Below the pieces are notes generated by a model. That model searched no databases, had not been told where the DNA came from, and saw only the letters and a program-made list of their open reading frames with translations. Positions 21,018 through 32,400 of a stretch of 64,000 bases of DNA are shown here, one piece after another. The translations under genes were made by a program, and so were the position numbers. Source of the stretch: Tomocerus qinae (Eukaryota > Arthropoda > Collembola > Entomobryomorpha > Tomoceridae). Location of the stretch: contig CM034546.1 of the NCBI GenBank assembly GCA_020055645.1, forward strand, positions 120,516,375 to 120,580,374, in the 5' to 3' direction. Position 1 is the first letter of the stretch, and each line of letters begins with the position of its first letter.

Positions 21018-24000
21018 ATGAGCATTCTAATTCCAGCAAAAGTATTCATACTGATTCTATCGTTATGTTTTGCCATTCGATTGTCTCTTTCGAATGAAGA
21101 TGAACTGCAGAATACTATAGAAAGATATCCATCCTCAGATTTCGATGTCAAACTGAAAAGGGCACCGCCTGTAATTAATGGTAAGAAAAGAACAGATTTA
21201 CTATATTTTCATCTCTGAGTATTTGGTTTGTTTTTCTACAAACACTTTTGAATAGGATGCACTCTTGAATTAAAAAATCATTAGCTTTAGTAGAAATATT
21301 GCTGTCGTATACCCCAATGAATGATATATAGTCGATTTTGCTTTTGATTTCACAGAAGTTTGTGATAACTACACGAAAGGTGGAAAATACAAAGGATACA
21401 GAATAACTCCAACATCTAGATACATAATTTTTGACGCAATGCTGAATTGGAGGAGTTGTAGAGATCATTGCGAAAAGCTTAATTTACGATTTGCAACAAT
21501 ACAGAGTAATGATGCTAATTATCATTTGTTTCAAGGACTTACAGATTTAAACAGTAAACATTTCAACGGTAAATTTTTAACAAATATATTTTACATTATT
21601 TACAAAATCAAAAACATCTATATAGGTACAACATCTTAAACCCATGGGAAAGGGTTTAGCTTTGCTTTAAAATGCTAATTCGTTACTCATCCACATTTAA
21701 TCATGTTGGCAAGTTTGATCTTACGTTTATCTTTGTTATATGCAGATCGACTTGGGGGAGTTTGGATAGGAGCTCATGATTTACAAATTGGAAAACAAAA
21801 TGGGAGTTATGAACAACACTTTAGATGGGTTGATTATAAAAGCGACATTAATAAGGAGGAACCAATCAATTACGAAAATTTCGAACTTGGTAATCCGAAC
21901 AATTTTGGCGGATTGGGACCAAATGCAGTAAATATTTTCCAGCTATATAAATACAAATAATATTTGATGATCTAACTTTTATGTCGATATTGCTGGCCAT
22001 GATGTTGCAACTTATTTTTGTGTTAACTAATTATCTAATTGACAATGTATGTTTTTTAGTCACGGTACTGGGCGTCAGAAGAGGAGAGTCAAATTCTTTA
22101 ATCTACAGGAACCAATATTATAGACATTGTCCTTGTGAGGCTATACGTAGGGGCTAAAAGTACAATTTAATCCATTACCAGTGAATAACTCGATTAAACT
22201 ATTGTTTGAATTATGTTTATAACAAAAATTAATATTTAGTCTGCGATTTATGCTCGTGACACGACACAAAGCGTCATTATCATGTCAAAGTTAATGTACA
22301 GTTAGTCCCCATCCATTGCAAGGGCAATGAAAAATGTCAGAGAATATTGGTCCCTGCAGATACTAATGGTTGTAATTTAGGATTGTTTAGAAGTGTACAT
22401 TCGGGCCTACAAATCCAAGAAAATGCATGAAAACTTGATGTGGAATGACAGAGCATGTCACGGCACTACTTGGTGTCTTTGTGAGTACCGTCCGAATCAA
22501 ACTGATAAATGTTTTGAAGACTCTGATACAAGTAACGTATAAACTATCACTGTGTTACTAAGAATGTTGTAATAGTAGTAGTAAAGTAGCATACATACTA
22601 GTATTCAAGTTTTGGGGATTGTATTTGATGTAAACTTATCTATAAAATGTGTAGAATCTGAACCTAAAGTTGAAGCTAACGAAACAGTTACGGAAATCGA
22701 GTTAAACAAAGTTCCTGTCAGACTCGGGCAAAGTATGTTCTATGTCGTCGGAATGCAGGTATATTTTTACATTTCGTCCTCTTTCGTCCTCTTTCGTCCT
22801 CTTTCGTCCCCTTTCGTCCTCTTTCGTCCTCATTCGTCCCCTTTCGTCCCCTTTCGTCCTCTTTCGTCCTCTTTCGTCCTCTTTCGTCCTCTTTCGTCCT
22901 CTTTCGTCCTCTTTCGTCCCCTTTCGTCCTTTTTCGTCCTCTTTCGTCCTCATTCGTCCCTTTTCGTCCTCATTCGTTCCGTTCCCTTTCGTTTGTATTC
23001 ATGTAAGTATGTTAAGTATCGCAAAATTACATATATTGTCCTATTATTATTATAATGTTTAATATTTTAAGTAATTCAAGCTTTTTTAATTCAATGTTTA
23101 AAAAAAATCTTTTTAGAAAACTTGGGCTGATGCACAACAGCACTGTAAAGAGTATAATTTAATTGGTGCAGCTATTACAGACGAAGCGTATCAAATTGAG
23201 TTAGAGTACACTCTTACTGTGTTAATGATTAATAAAAAGTTTGGTAAACATCTATACTTTATCGCATACATTGATAGAGATGCAGAAGCATTGCAATAAT
23301 AATAATCACTTTTGTAAGCTCATAAGTTTCGTATTCAAAATTGTTTGTGATTTTGCTTCAAGCTGTGACCAAGTATATTCATGAGGGAAGAAAATTTTGG
23401 ATTTCTGGTCAGTTTACACATAGAGAAAAGAATAAGGACTCTTTCAAAGGAATACAAAATAACATAAAAGGCTACGATAACGACACATTTCATTGGACGT
23501 CTCTCGGTAAAATAGTTGGCCCTTATAGAAAATGGTACGACAACAGTGACAAAACTTCAGCCCAAAGTAAAGCAGCTGGAATTATAGACCGGGGTATGTT
23601 CTATATAATATATCCTTTACTTCTGCCAACAGGCCAATATCATACTATGTTTAGAGACAATTTGAAACGTTCTTTATCATTGCAGAACCTAGGGATGATG
23701 GTCTTGAGGGTACTACACAACTCTGAAGTTACTTTCTGCTTTTAATGAACATCCAACATGCAATAAAATGTCTTCTTGTCTTTAATAAATGATATTTTAT
23801 CCACACAAAAGTTTAAATGCTACCATTATCCCTTTATAGGTTTTGAAAACTGTGTTACTATGCACGTGTTGAAGAAAGATGGGGGTAAGCTATTTTCTCC
23901 TTTTATAAATACGTCTTTTGAAACTGATTTAAGGATTTTATGATGCATAAATACACAAGTTGATAAATTGTTGAGGCGGTATGGTATGTAGAAGCTTGTT

Positions 24001-25360
24001 TATGTTGCCTGCTGTGTTTATGCAATAGGTTTAAAATACATGTATTATATTTATTTTGTGTGTGGAGGTATCAATAATTGATCCAGCTATACGAGAAAAG
24101 TGTTTTATTTTTATTAATTATGAAAATTGTATTTTGGGAAAATGTTATTACTCTTATTACCCTGTTCCTTGAAGGGAATGGAATAGACATTTGTTATGTG
24201 TAGGTACATTGACTTACATATAAGTTACCCTGTGGTACCTTACATTAATACATTTACCAATATTTATTATGTTAAACGTATTTGGGAAATTATTTTAGCT
24301 GCTCATTTAAGCTGGTTTGCAGCGGCATGTCATCTTCCTGGTAAGTATTCGCTTTTTATGGCCATTGCAGATAGAATAACAGAAAAAGAGAACATTTACT
24401 TACGACAGTTTGATTCATTGCATTTATTTCGATTTTCTGTATCGCAGCCTCGTTTATATGTATGGAAAAAACGCCTTGTTCTCCAGGTATTGATATCGTA
24501 TGACCATTATTATCAATTTTGAATTTTTTAGTAAATTAGGTGGTACTGAATTATAATATGAATTTCTTCCTCTCAAATTCATGCTGAGTTCTAGTTTGTT
24601 ACCAATTACCAATAATCATAAAATATTTGTAATATCGTTTTTCAGTGCCTGAGACGGCCCCAGTAGTCTCTCCTAGTCCCGGTCCGAACTTGCATGCATT
24701 TTGCCATAACAGGAAACAATACCTGGCTATTGGGGACCCCAACAAAAAGGTACGCAATCCCCTTTCTAAATGCCTTTAGAGTTAAAACATTTCCCGTAAT
24801 AACAATCATCTCTAACAATCTGTTTTTGAAAGTAGGAAACTTGGAGAAATGCACTTGCTAAATGCAGAGACTATGGTATGCAATTGGCTACCCCTGTAGA
24901 TTACGACCAAACAAAAATGTTGGCTGATGAAATTTCTAAACATATACGTAAGTTGTGTCGGTAGTTTATAACGATTATGCTATCCAATGATTTATTAAGC
25001 GCTACTCAAAGCAAAAGCAGTCAATAGCTTTCGAAATGAATGCTTTGGGTTTGACTAAATTGTACAGAGCACTCCAGCAAAGGATTTATGTGGACGGCAG
25101 CATTTGGAGGTCCGAATTCTGAGTTTGCATTTGCACACGGAGCCGAAGGCGGATGTACTACTTGGAAATTGGGAAAAATCCCATGGAGTGCCAACCAACC
25201 GGATGTTAATATGCTCAATAAAGGGTTTGCCTGTGTAAGATTTGATTTTAGAGGAACAGATACTAATGGAATGTGGGAAGTAGGAAATTGTGATACTGAC
25301 AAAAACTTTTACTTGTGTGAAGAAACATGTTCACGAAATAGTAGCAAGTGTAGGCATTAG
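21018..25360 (+). CDS. Secreted protein with three C-type lectin-like domains, gene A (609 aa)
   Basis: Fourteen coding exons: 21018-21180, 21356-21568, 21746-21927, 22381-22531, 22655-22758, 23117-23243, 23363-23593, 23686-23709, 23840-23884, 24299-24340, 24448-24486, 24646-24749, 24836-24947, 25068-25360. The signal peptide is AKVFILILSLCFAIRLSLS. CTLD1 starts EVCDNYTKGGKY, has the disulfide frame (CRDHC ... ADCLEVY ... WCLCE), an NPN motif in the long loop (GNPNNFGG) and the Ca2+-site WND (MWNDRACHG). CTLD2 (KTWADAQQHC ... FENCVTMHV ... FICME) lacks an EPN/QPD and a WND. CTLD3 (ETWRNALAKC ... SANQPDVN ... CVRFDF ... FYLCEE) has a QPD motif but GMWEVGN in place of WND. So CTLD1, and perhaps CTLD3, could bind Ca2+ and sugar. 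Donor/acceptor of exons 4-5 (GATACAA|GTAACG to GTGTAG) are the least canonical but match gene B. Likely an extracellular recognition protein; the ligand is unknown. Confidence 0.9.
22060..22168 (+). other. Conserved block inside intron 3 of lectin gene A (possible alternative last exon)
   Basis: About 105 bp after a good acceptor (TATGTTTTTTAG) matches 31098-31202 in gene B more closely than the intron on either side. Spliced in phase 0 from exon 3, both copies read 13 codons with a common EEESQ core and then stop at the same TAA (22099-22101). Inclusion would give a protein of about 199 residues lacking the end of CTLD1 and all of CTLD2-3. There is no transcript evidence here. Confidence 0.45.
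22771..22980. repeat. 10-bp minisatellite (TTTCGTCCTC), 21 copies
   Basis: A head-to-tail 10-bp array in intron 5 of gene A, with variants TTTCGTCCCC and ATTCGTCCTC. Frames on both strands stay open (SSFVLFRPLS and DERGRKRTKE type peptides) but follow directly from the repeat. Gene B has a six-copy version at the same intron position. Confidence 0.97.
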
Positions 25361-25477
25361 GTAAGAAAACAAGGTGGACTGTACTTCGTTTAGCTATTAG
25401 CTTAATTGAAAATGTGAAATTAAAGTGGATACATTTTGTACGTTCAATTAAGTGGATTTTATTGCCTCTACGTATCT

Positions 25478-25725
25478 CTATATAATAAAATTATTTATTC
25501 CTATGTCGCCGGTATCTATTTATCTATCTATATATCTATGTATCTATCTATGCCATGGACAATGCGGCATTTTGTTGCAATGCACATGCGCGTATACAAT
25601 GCATGTTTCGTAAAACAAGGGAGTCTAATATTATGGGTAAACATTAGCTTATTTCGAAATTAGACAATGTTAACATGCATAATCGTTTTAAAATTCAGCA
25701 ATGGTACTGGGAGCCTATAATATAT
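25478..25725 (+). repeat. Dispersed repeat, copy 2
   Basis: Same family and orientation as 2790-3035; this copy starts TCTCTATATAATAAAATTA and contains an expanded TATC microsatellite. It ends near GTACTGGGAGCCTATA. It lies about 115 bp after the stop of lectin gene A and has no counterpart after gene B, so it probably arrived after the duplication. Confidence 0.6.
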
Positions 25726-26272
25726 TAAACTATAACATCAAAACAAAAATTTTATAAGAATCTACATAAGATGTTTATTTTGTAATGGAAATGATTGGCG
25801 AAAGAAAACATTTAGTAATGATGGCAATGTGCGTATTAATTAGCATTTCAAAACTACTAATCCAAATTAGTTTTGCTATATCGACAAACTTATTTAGCAC
25901 TTTTTAGTAGAGCTGGTTTTACTTATTATTACTCCCTTGATTTCTTTGTGTCAGTTTGCACACCTTTTTGTAGAATTAACTAACAGTACCGGGAGTCACT
26001 ATTTATCCTTTAAAAATATTTATTCGTAAGTTGTACTCATGGAATGTGTACGTTTTTCCAAAACCCCACGGTGGATCTTTTTCTTTTGATTTTAAAAGGG
26101 AGTTTTTTGGTAACTTTGTGGAAGTGTTTTCGAAAATAGTCTTTCAATGTTCCCTGTATTTGATGCTATGATCTAAGTTGGGCCTGCAGCTAATTTTTCC
26201 AACCACTGTAGAAAATAAAAGTATATTAATTTACATATAATTTGTATTTACAAAGTTAACATAATAACCTAA

Positions 26273-26475
26273 CAGTGCCACAGCGAGGGGGGCCCGGCGC
26301 CACCCCCTTCCCGAAATCGAAAAAAAGGAATTCTTCTTTTAGGAATTTTTAAATTCTGAATTTAAATTTAATTTGAATTTAGGAATTTTTGCCTTAAAAC
26401 CCAAAAATTTTACGCGAAAATAGTATATATTTTCAATTATAATTTTTCGAGGAATTTTTTCTGGCTGCGGGCCTG
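26273..26475. mobile_element. Diverged hAT-type MITE, relative of 10489-10658
   Basis: It begins CAGTGCCACAGCGAGGGGGG and ends TTTTTTCTGGCTGCGGGCCTG, and shares GAAATCGA and AAAATTTTACGCG with the copy at 10489. Flanks TAACCTAA and TAACCAAA form an 8-bp target duplication with one mismatch. It is older than the 10489 copy, judging by its mismatched ends. Confidence 0.75.
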
Positions 26476-26639
26476 TAACCAAATGGGATGTTTTCGAAAT
26501 TGTTTTTATTAATATGATGGGTGACCTGCTATGAATTTCTCTTGAGTGCTAGATTTGCTTCCTTAGCTGGGTTCACTTATATTATAACGAGAAAGGTTAA
26601 GCCCCCAGCGGGGGCTAGAATCAGTGTTTTCAGGACAAT

Positions 26640-26882
26640 TTTGAAGTCTTACTCTTCACTCATAGGATGACTTTGACTGCGCAAATTATCAAGACCGTAG
26701 ATTGAATACATTTGTGTGATAGAAAGCATTTAAAGACTTACCCTCCAATCACCCTATCACTTTGACCACACCAATTCTTAAGAACGTAGATGAAATACAT
26801 ATATGTAATCGAAAACCTTTGAAGGATTACTCTCTACTTACTCGATCAATTTTACCATACCAATTATTAAGAGAGTAGATTA
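26640..26882. repeat. Three-copy tandem repeat, unit about 92 bp, then 60 bp partial
   Basis: Units start near TTGAAGTCTTACTCTTCACTC, AAAGACTTACCCTCCAATCAC and AAGGATTACTCTCTACTTACTC (each phrase abbreviated). They share the order TACTC..., GACTTTGAC, AATT.TTAAGA, GTAGAT and AATACAT. Copies are strongly diverged. Confidence 0.6.
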
Positions 26883-26885
26883 TTT

Positions 26886-27015
26886 TCATATTCATTCATC
26901 TGGTTCCTCAGCATCTAACAAAGCTATATCCAATGAATTTGAAAATATTGTTCAATTAATAAGTCCAGAAGGCTCAGAACAAAATACTTCAATATCCCAA
27001 GTTTCAGATGATTAG
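26886..27015 (+). other. Orphan exon-like open stretch ending in a stop
   Basis: After a TAG acceptor-like site the plus strand reads about 43 codons with protein-like composition (HIHSSGSSASNKAISNEF, then ENIVQLISPEGSEQNTS, ISQVSDD) and a TAG stop at about 27013. No upstream exons were found. It could be the last exon of a decayed gene or a transposon passenger. Low certainty. Confidence 0.3.
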
Positions 27016-27300
27016 GCTTTTTCTCCCCTTTATGAGCCCGCGCCATAATGAGCCAGTGCCTCCCTATTTGCATTATTGTAATTTAATTTATTGAATACAC
27101 ATTGACAAAATAATAATTATTTCATTAATGTACAATTCAGTCATTTACCCCGGGTTATACTATATGCTATAACACACATAACATTTTATTTTATTATAAT
27201 ATACCCCAAACTTTTATTTAAGTGACTGAATGTTTTGAAACTCATCATTCAAATTTTTATAGTTTCGGCTTATTTTGTTTGTTGTTTTGATATTTGTCAT

Positions 27301-27998
27301 TTACAATAAAAACAGTTCCACAGTAGCCTTTGAATCTTCCTTTGCACAATGAACGTTTTTTTGAATATCAACTCCAGTATAATGGAAATACACAGATCGC
27401 AGATTTATCGGCTGTAAAACCTTTTCACCTACTCTAGTATATTGGCTAAATTTTCTGAAATGGTTGGATAAATCAAATACATCATAATCACCGATATTCA
27501 TTCCCATCGATATGAAATCATTTATTCCACCGTAAACTACGACTAATTTATCTCGAATTATTTTTTCGACGTTCGTGGTTACGGCATTGAAATCTTTGCC
27601 ATGTGTTAACGATCAACCGTTGAATCCGTTTGCCGCTTTTGTGTACTGATTGACGACAAAACTATCCTTTAGATGAAAAACCGTTGCCTAAAATGGAAAA
27701 AAACATTTGAAATTAGAACAGCAATGTAAATATCCTTTGCATCAATTTAATAATATATATGATCAAACAGCAAAACTAACTTCATAAATTATGTCTTTGT
27801 GTACGTCTGAAATAGTTTCATTTTTACCGTTATTGTTATGCGGTGTCACCATTTCACAGTCCAAGGAGATAATTTTTTCACTATTATATTCACTCCACCA
27901 TTCTTCCCCAGTTTGAGTACCTGAGGGGTCCGGTTTCTCAGAGAACGCTGGCTCATCATGTGATGGCGCGGGTTTCTCTGAAATTCCAGGCTACCTCA
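27301..27998 (-). pseudogene. DEDDh RNA exonuclease (REX4/REX1-like), apparently broken
   Basis: Two exons, 27998-27782 and 27687-27301, join at TATGAA|GTTAGT to TTTTAG in phase 0. The first has a Pro/Ser-rich lead with two SEKPxPS repeats and then SLDCEMV, the Exo I motif of DEDDh exonucleases. The second has KLVVVYGGINDF (Exo II Asp) and VHCAKEDSKATVELF (Exo III His and Asp), and ends TAA. All four catalytic residues and the His are present. One in-frame TGA interrupts NGFNG/SLTHG in the second exon, and no clean start exon is found. So this is a recent pseudogene, or a stop that is read through. It lies between the lectin duplicates, with no copy after gene B. Confidence 0.6.
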
Positions 27999-28149
27999 GG
28001 CACCCGATCCCCGATTGATCATTCTTGCAACCATGAAAGTGTTTGTTCCTAACATAGAAAATCTTATTTAGTAAACAAAAAAGAATTTTTTAATTGAAAA
28101 AGGAAATAGTAATAATTACCGCGAAATCCATTATTAGAAATGGAGTCCT

Positions 28150-28425
28150 TGCACTCCTTGATTTTCTGAACAAATAATTTTGAATTAGATTAGCTGTTAC
28201 TGATATATAAATTAGAACGCATATTTAATGACTATCTCCGAAGACTACCCACGCTATTATTGCACTCCTTGATTTTCTGAACAAATAATTTTGGATTTGA
28301 TCATTTGGTACATATATTTTTATATGCATCTATTTAAAGATAATCTCTGAAACCTATTTACTCTTTTGATCACACTCTTTGATTTTCTGAATAAAAATCT
28401 TTTGAATTTGATCAGTTAGTATATA
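28150..28425. repeat. Three-copy tandem repeat, unit about 111 bp
   Basis: The phrase CACTCCTTGATTTTCTGAAC followed by AAATAATTTTG recurs at about 28152, 28262 and 28373 (last copy CACTCTTTGATTTTCTGAAT). Between them AT-rich pieces share TATCTCCGAA/AATCTCTGAA and a GATTAG or GATCA word. Confidence 0.7.
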
Positions 28426-28438
28426 GTCTTTGTAGTTT

Positions 28439-28576
28439 ATGTTATGTTGCTTTCTGAGTCAAAACGGAGAAACTTCAAATGTTATGCCAAGGATGACTTT
28501 TGGAATGCGAGCGCAAAAATATCACATGATTTGGCGAACACTTCTTCCAACAACATCTATAGGCTATGGTAGTAAG
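28439..28576 (+). other. Orphan exon-like fragment
   Basis: In the frame running VMLLSESKRRNFKCYAKDD and then FWNASAKISHDLANTSSN, the composition is protein-like, and a possible donor (CTATG|GTAGTAAG) follows. The neighbouring frame opened by ATG at 28439 looks less natural. No partner exons found; it may be transposon-derived. Confidence 0.25.
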
Positions 28577-29423
28577 TGGAGCCAAAGATGGGAAATTTTA
28601 GTGAAATGTGTGGTTTTGTTTACTACAGCTAAGCTTGCATGTATGGCGTAGAGCGAGGCCCATCTATAAATGCACACACATCATACATACATACATCAGC
28701 ATAAGCCTTTTATAATAATTGAATGGTGTTTATCCACCCGTTCAGTTCAAATTAAAGTTAATACATATACAACCTGACTGATGTGTAGCAATAGTAATAG
28801 TAAGTTGCTATTCTCAACTATTGTCACAAAGGCAGGACTAAAATTAACCAAATTGCATGAGCCTTTATTCAAATGGTTTAATTTTAGACTATTCATTTCG
28901 TTTACTTAAGGTCAGAATAAACCTTTTCTTTTAATAAAAAGGGAACTAGTGTTATTTGGCACAAGGGATTTTTAATTTTTTTGCCCTGTCGAGGAGTTGA
29001 CAATAGTATAGGAGTGCATCGTTTAAGGTGAATAATGCACAAGTGCACAACCTAGTAATAGCAGAAAGTATGCATAATAATAATAACTCATTTCGATATT
29101 AACTTCCTTGTGCAGATAGCACTTGAGCTCAAGTTTGCTTAACACATAATAATTAATGCTATTCATAATATGCACATTTTATGTGTATGTAGATGCGTAT
29201 CTGTCTTATATGAATGACCCTGATTGACCCAATACAAATGCATAATGATACGGAGTATACAATTTTGTTCGTTTTTATGTTGCTAATTCATATACAATCT
29301 TTTAATGCTTCAAGGATTTTCTGAGAAAGCATAAACATACCGACTATATATTTCCGTACCTTTTTATACTATTAAATTCATTTAGCTCCCTGTAGCAAAA
29401 AAATGAAATATAATACAGATACA

Positions 29424-32400
29424 ATGGCAGTGAGCATTCTAAATCCAGCAAAATTATTCATACTAATTCTATCACTATTTTTTGCCATTCAATTGTCCCT
29501 TTCATATGAAGATGAACTACAGAATACTATAGAAAGATATCCCTACTCAGATTTCGATGTAAAACTGAAAAGGGCACCACCTGCAATTAATGGTAAGAAT
29601 CTTAATTTTTTGCATTATCATTCTGCATAAGTTCTACACTTGCTTTCTTCGGAATGGTTTTTATGTTTTCATCTTTGAAATAATCCGTTCAGTCTCACCG
29701 AACAAAACTTTTTTGCATACAATCTTGAATACCAAAAACATAGTCTAATTTAACTTATTAGAAATATTGCTGTTTTCCATGTATGATATATTCGATTTTG
29801 CTCTTGATTCCACAGAAGCTTGTGATAACTATACGTGGGGTGGAAAATACAAAGGATACAGAATAACTCCAACATCTAGATACATAATTTTCGACGCAAT
29901 GTTGAAATGGCAAAATTGTCGAGATCATTGCGAAAGTCGTAATTTACGATTCGCTACAATAAAGAGTGATGATGCTAATTATCATTTGTTTCAAGGACTT
30001 ACAGATTTAAACCGTAAACATTTCAATGGTAATTTCTAACATAATTACACATAGATAAAATGAAGGCATATGCATGACACGCTCAATACTCCTAGGAAAG
30101 GATTTAGCGTCGTTTTGCTATTCCGTTACCCACCCACATTTAATCAAGTTTTCTTTCAATCAAGTTTTAATCAATTCCATCTTTGTCACTATATTCAGAT
30201 CGCATTGGGGGAATTTGGGTAGGAGCTCATGATATGGAAATAGGAAAACTTAATGGGAGTTTAGAACAACACTTCAGATGGGTTGATTATAAAAGCAACA
30301 AGAATAACGAAGAACCAATCAACTACGAAAATTTCGAACTTGGCAATCCGAACAATTTTGGCGCATTGGGTCCAAATGGAGTAAATATTTTCCAGCTACA
30401 TAATAAATACAAATTATAATATTAGATGATCTAACTTATGCTTATGTTGTTTTCCATGATACACCTACATTGAATTTGATTTGGTAAGGTTCTTAATATT
30501 ATTATGTGGGAGTCTCTCCTAGCGTCTCGTCTGATGACTTGAAACGAACTACAGAGCTCAAAAATTACGAGACACTTTTTAGACAAATGAAAAGGCTGAT
30601 ACATTTTTTGTATAGTCTAATGAGTTCGAATGTGGATGAAATACATGACTGATAATTTTTTTTCAAGTCATTTGAAATCGTCGACTTAAAAAATGACACG
30701 TTATTGGCGATTTTTACATTTAGAAAGCCAAAGAAAAAAATTCAGCAATCCTCTTTACTCAATTGGTAATGCGTCGTTTACTTACAAAAAAATATAAAAA
30801 GGAATTAAAAAACCATATAATAATATCGACACAAAAAAAGAAAAATTCGGCAGTTTCAAAATGACTTAAGAGATGAAAAATTAACAGCCGTGTATTTCAT
30901 TTGCACTCGACCCCATACTAGCCCATGTAAAAAACGTATCAGCCTTTACATTCGTCTAGTAGTGGTTCTCCCTTAGTTGCCGAGCTCTGTATACTTTATA
31001 ATTTTAGTTACCTTGTGGTTTGGCCTAAGATTAATTTTAGTAGCAATGGAAAAATATGTAAATACAACTTTCTAATAGACAATCTATGTTTTTTCAGACA
31101 CGTATCTGGATGACGGAAGAGGAGAGTCAAAGTTTTTAATCTACAGGAACCAATATTATATTGTCCTTGCGAGGCTATACGTGGGGGCTAAAAGTACAAT
31201 TTGAACCAACGACTACGACAGCCTAACTGCATTAATTTATTGCAAATGTTATGAGAAAAGATGTTAATGCTTATTGCTTACATTGCTTAGCCTGCGATTT
31301 TTGCATTTTGCCAAATATTTAGGCAAATACCAATCGCAACACGACACAAATAACATCATGTTTATATAGTCCCCCATGCACTGCAACACTCCAAGGGCAA
31401 TGTAAACAGTCCGAGAAAATTGGTCCCTGTAGGTATTAATGATTATAGTTTAGGATTGTGTAGAAGTGTATATCCGTGACTACAAGTCCAAGAAAATGAA
31501 AGAAAATTTGATGTGGAATGACAGAGGGTGTCACGGCACTACTTGGTGTCTTTGTGAGTTCCGACCAGGTCAACCTGATAAATGTTTTGAAGACTCTGAT
31601 ACAAGTAATCAACAAACCATCATCTCTGTGTTACTAACAATATTGTAATATTAGAAGTAAACCTACTATAGTATTTAGATTTTGGAGATTGGATTTGATA
31701 TAAAATTATTTAAGACATCGATAAAATTTGTGTAGAATCTGAACCTAGAGTCGAAGTTAATGAAACGGTTACGGAAGTCGAGTTAAACAGAGTTCCAGTC
31801 AGACTAGGACAAACTATGTTTTATGTCGTCGGATTACAGGTAAACCACATTTTCACATGCAAATGTAAGCACTACCTCTTAATTATGAATGTGGATTACA
31901 TTTAAGGCTTTCTAAACCATTGCGATATTATTTAGACCATTCCATAGATTTAAAAAATAGCACGTGTCTCTATCTACAAAATGTTATCTGATATTATCTA
32001 ACATTATGTTAAATAGACAGTTAAAAACAATTTGAATACTGAAACGATTTATTCAGAAAACTTTCTCATTCGCCCTCATTCGTCCTCATTCGTCCCCATT
32101 CGTCCCTTCGTCCTCATTCGTCCCCTTTATGTATTCATGTATGTATATCAAGCATTGATTATATTGCCCTATTATTATAACGCGTAAATTAAGTAGTTCA
32201 AGCGTAATGTACTTAAATTTTTTCAGAAAACTTGGGCTGAAGCACAACAGCACTGTAAAGAGTATAATTTAATTGGTGCAGCTATTACAGACGAGGCTTA
32301 TCAAATTGAGTTAGAGTATACTCTTACTATGCTGATGATCAATAAAAAGTTTGGTAAATATCTATCGTACTATTAAAGATATACCTAGATACATTAAATA

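Noticed and set aside
22612-23062. Long frames on both strands across intron 5 of lectin gene A
   Set aside because: They arise from the TTTCGTCCTC array; the true exon 5 (22655-22758) only clips the first of them.
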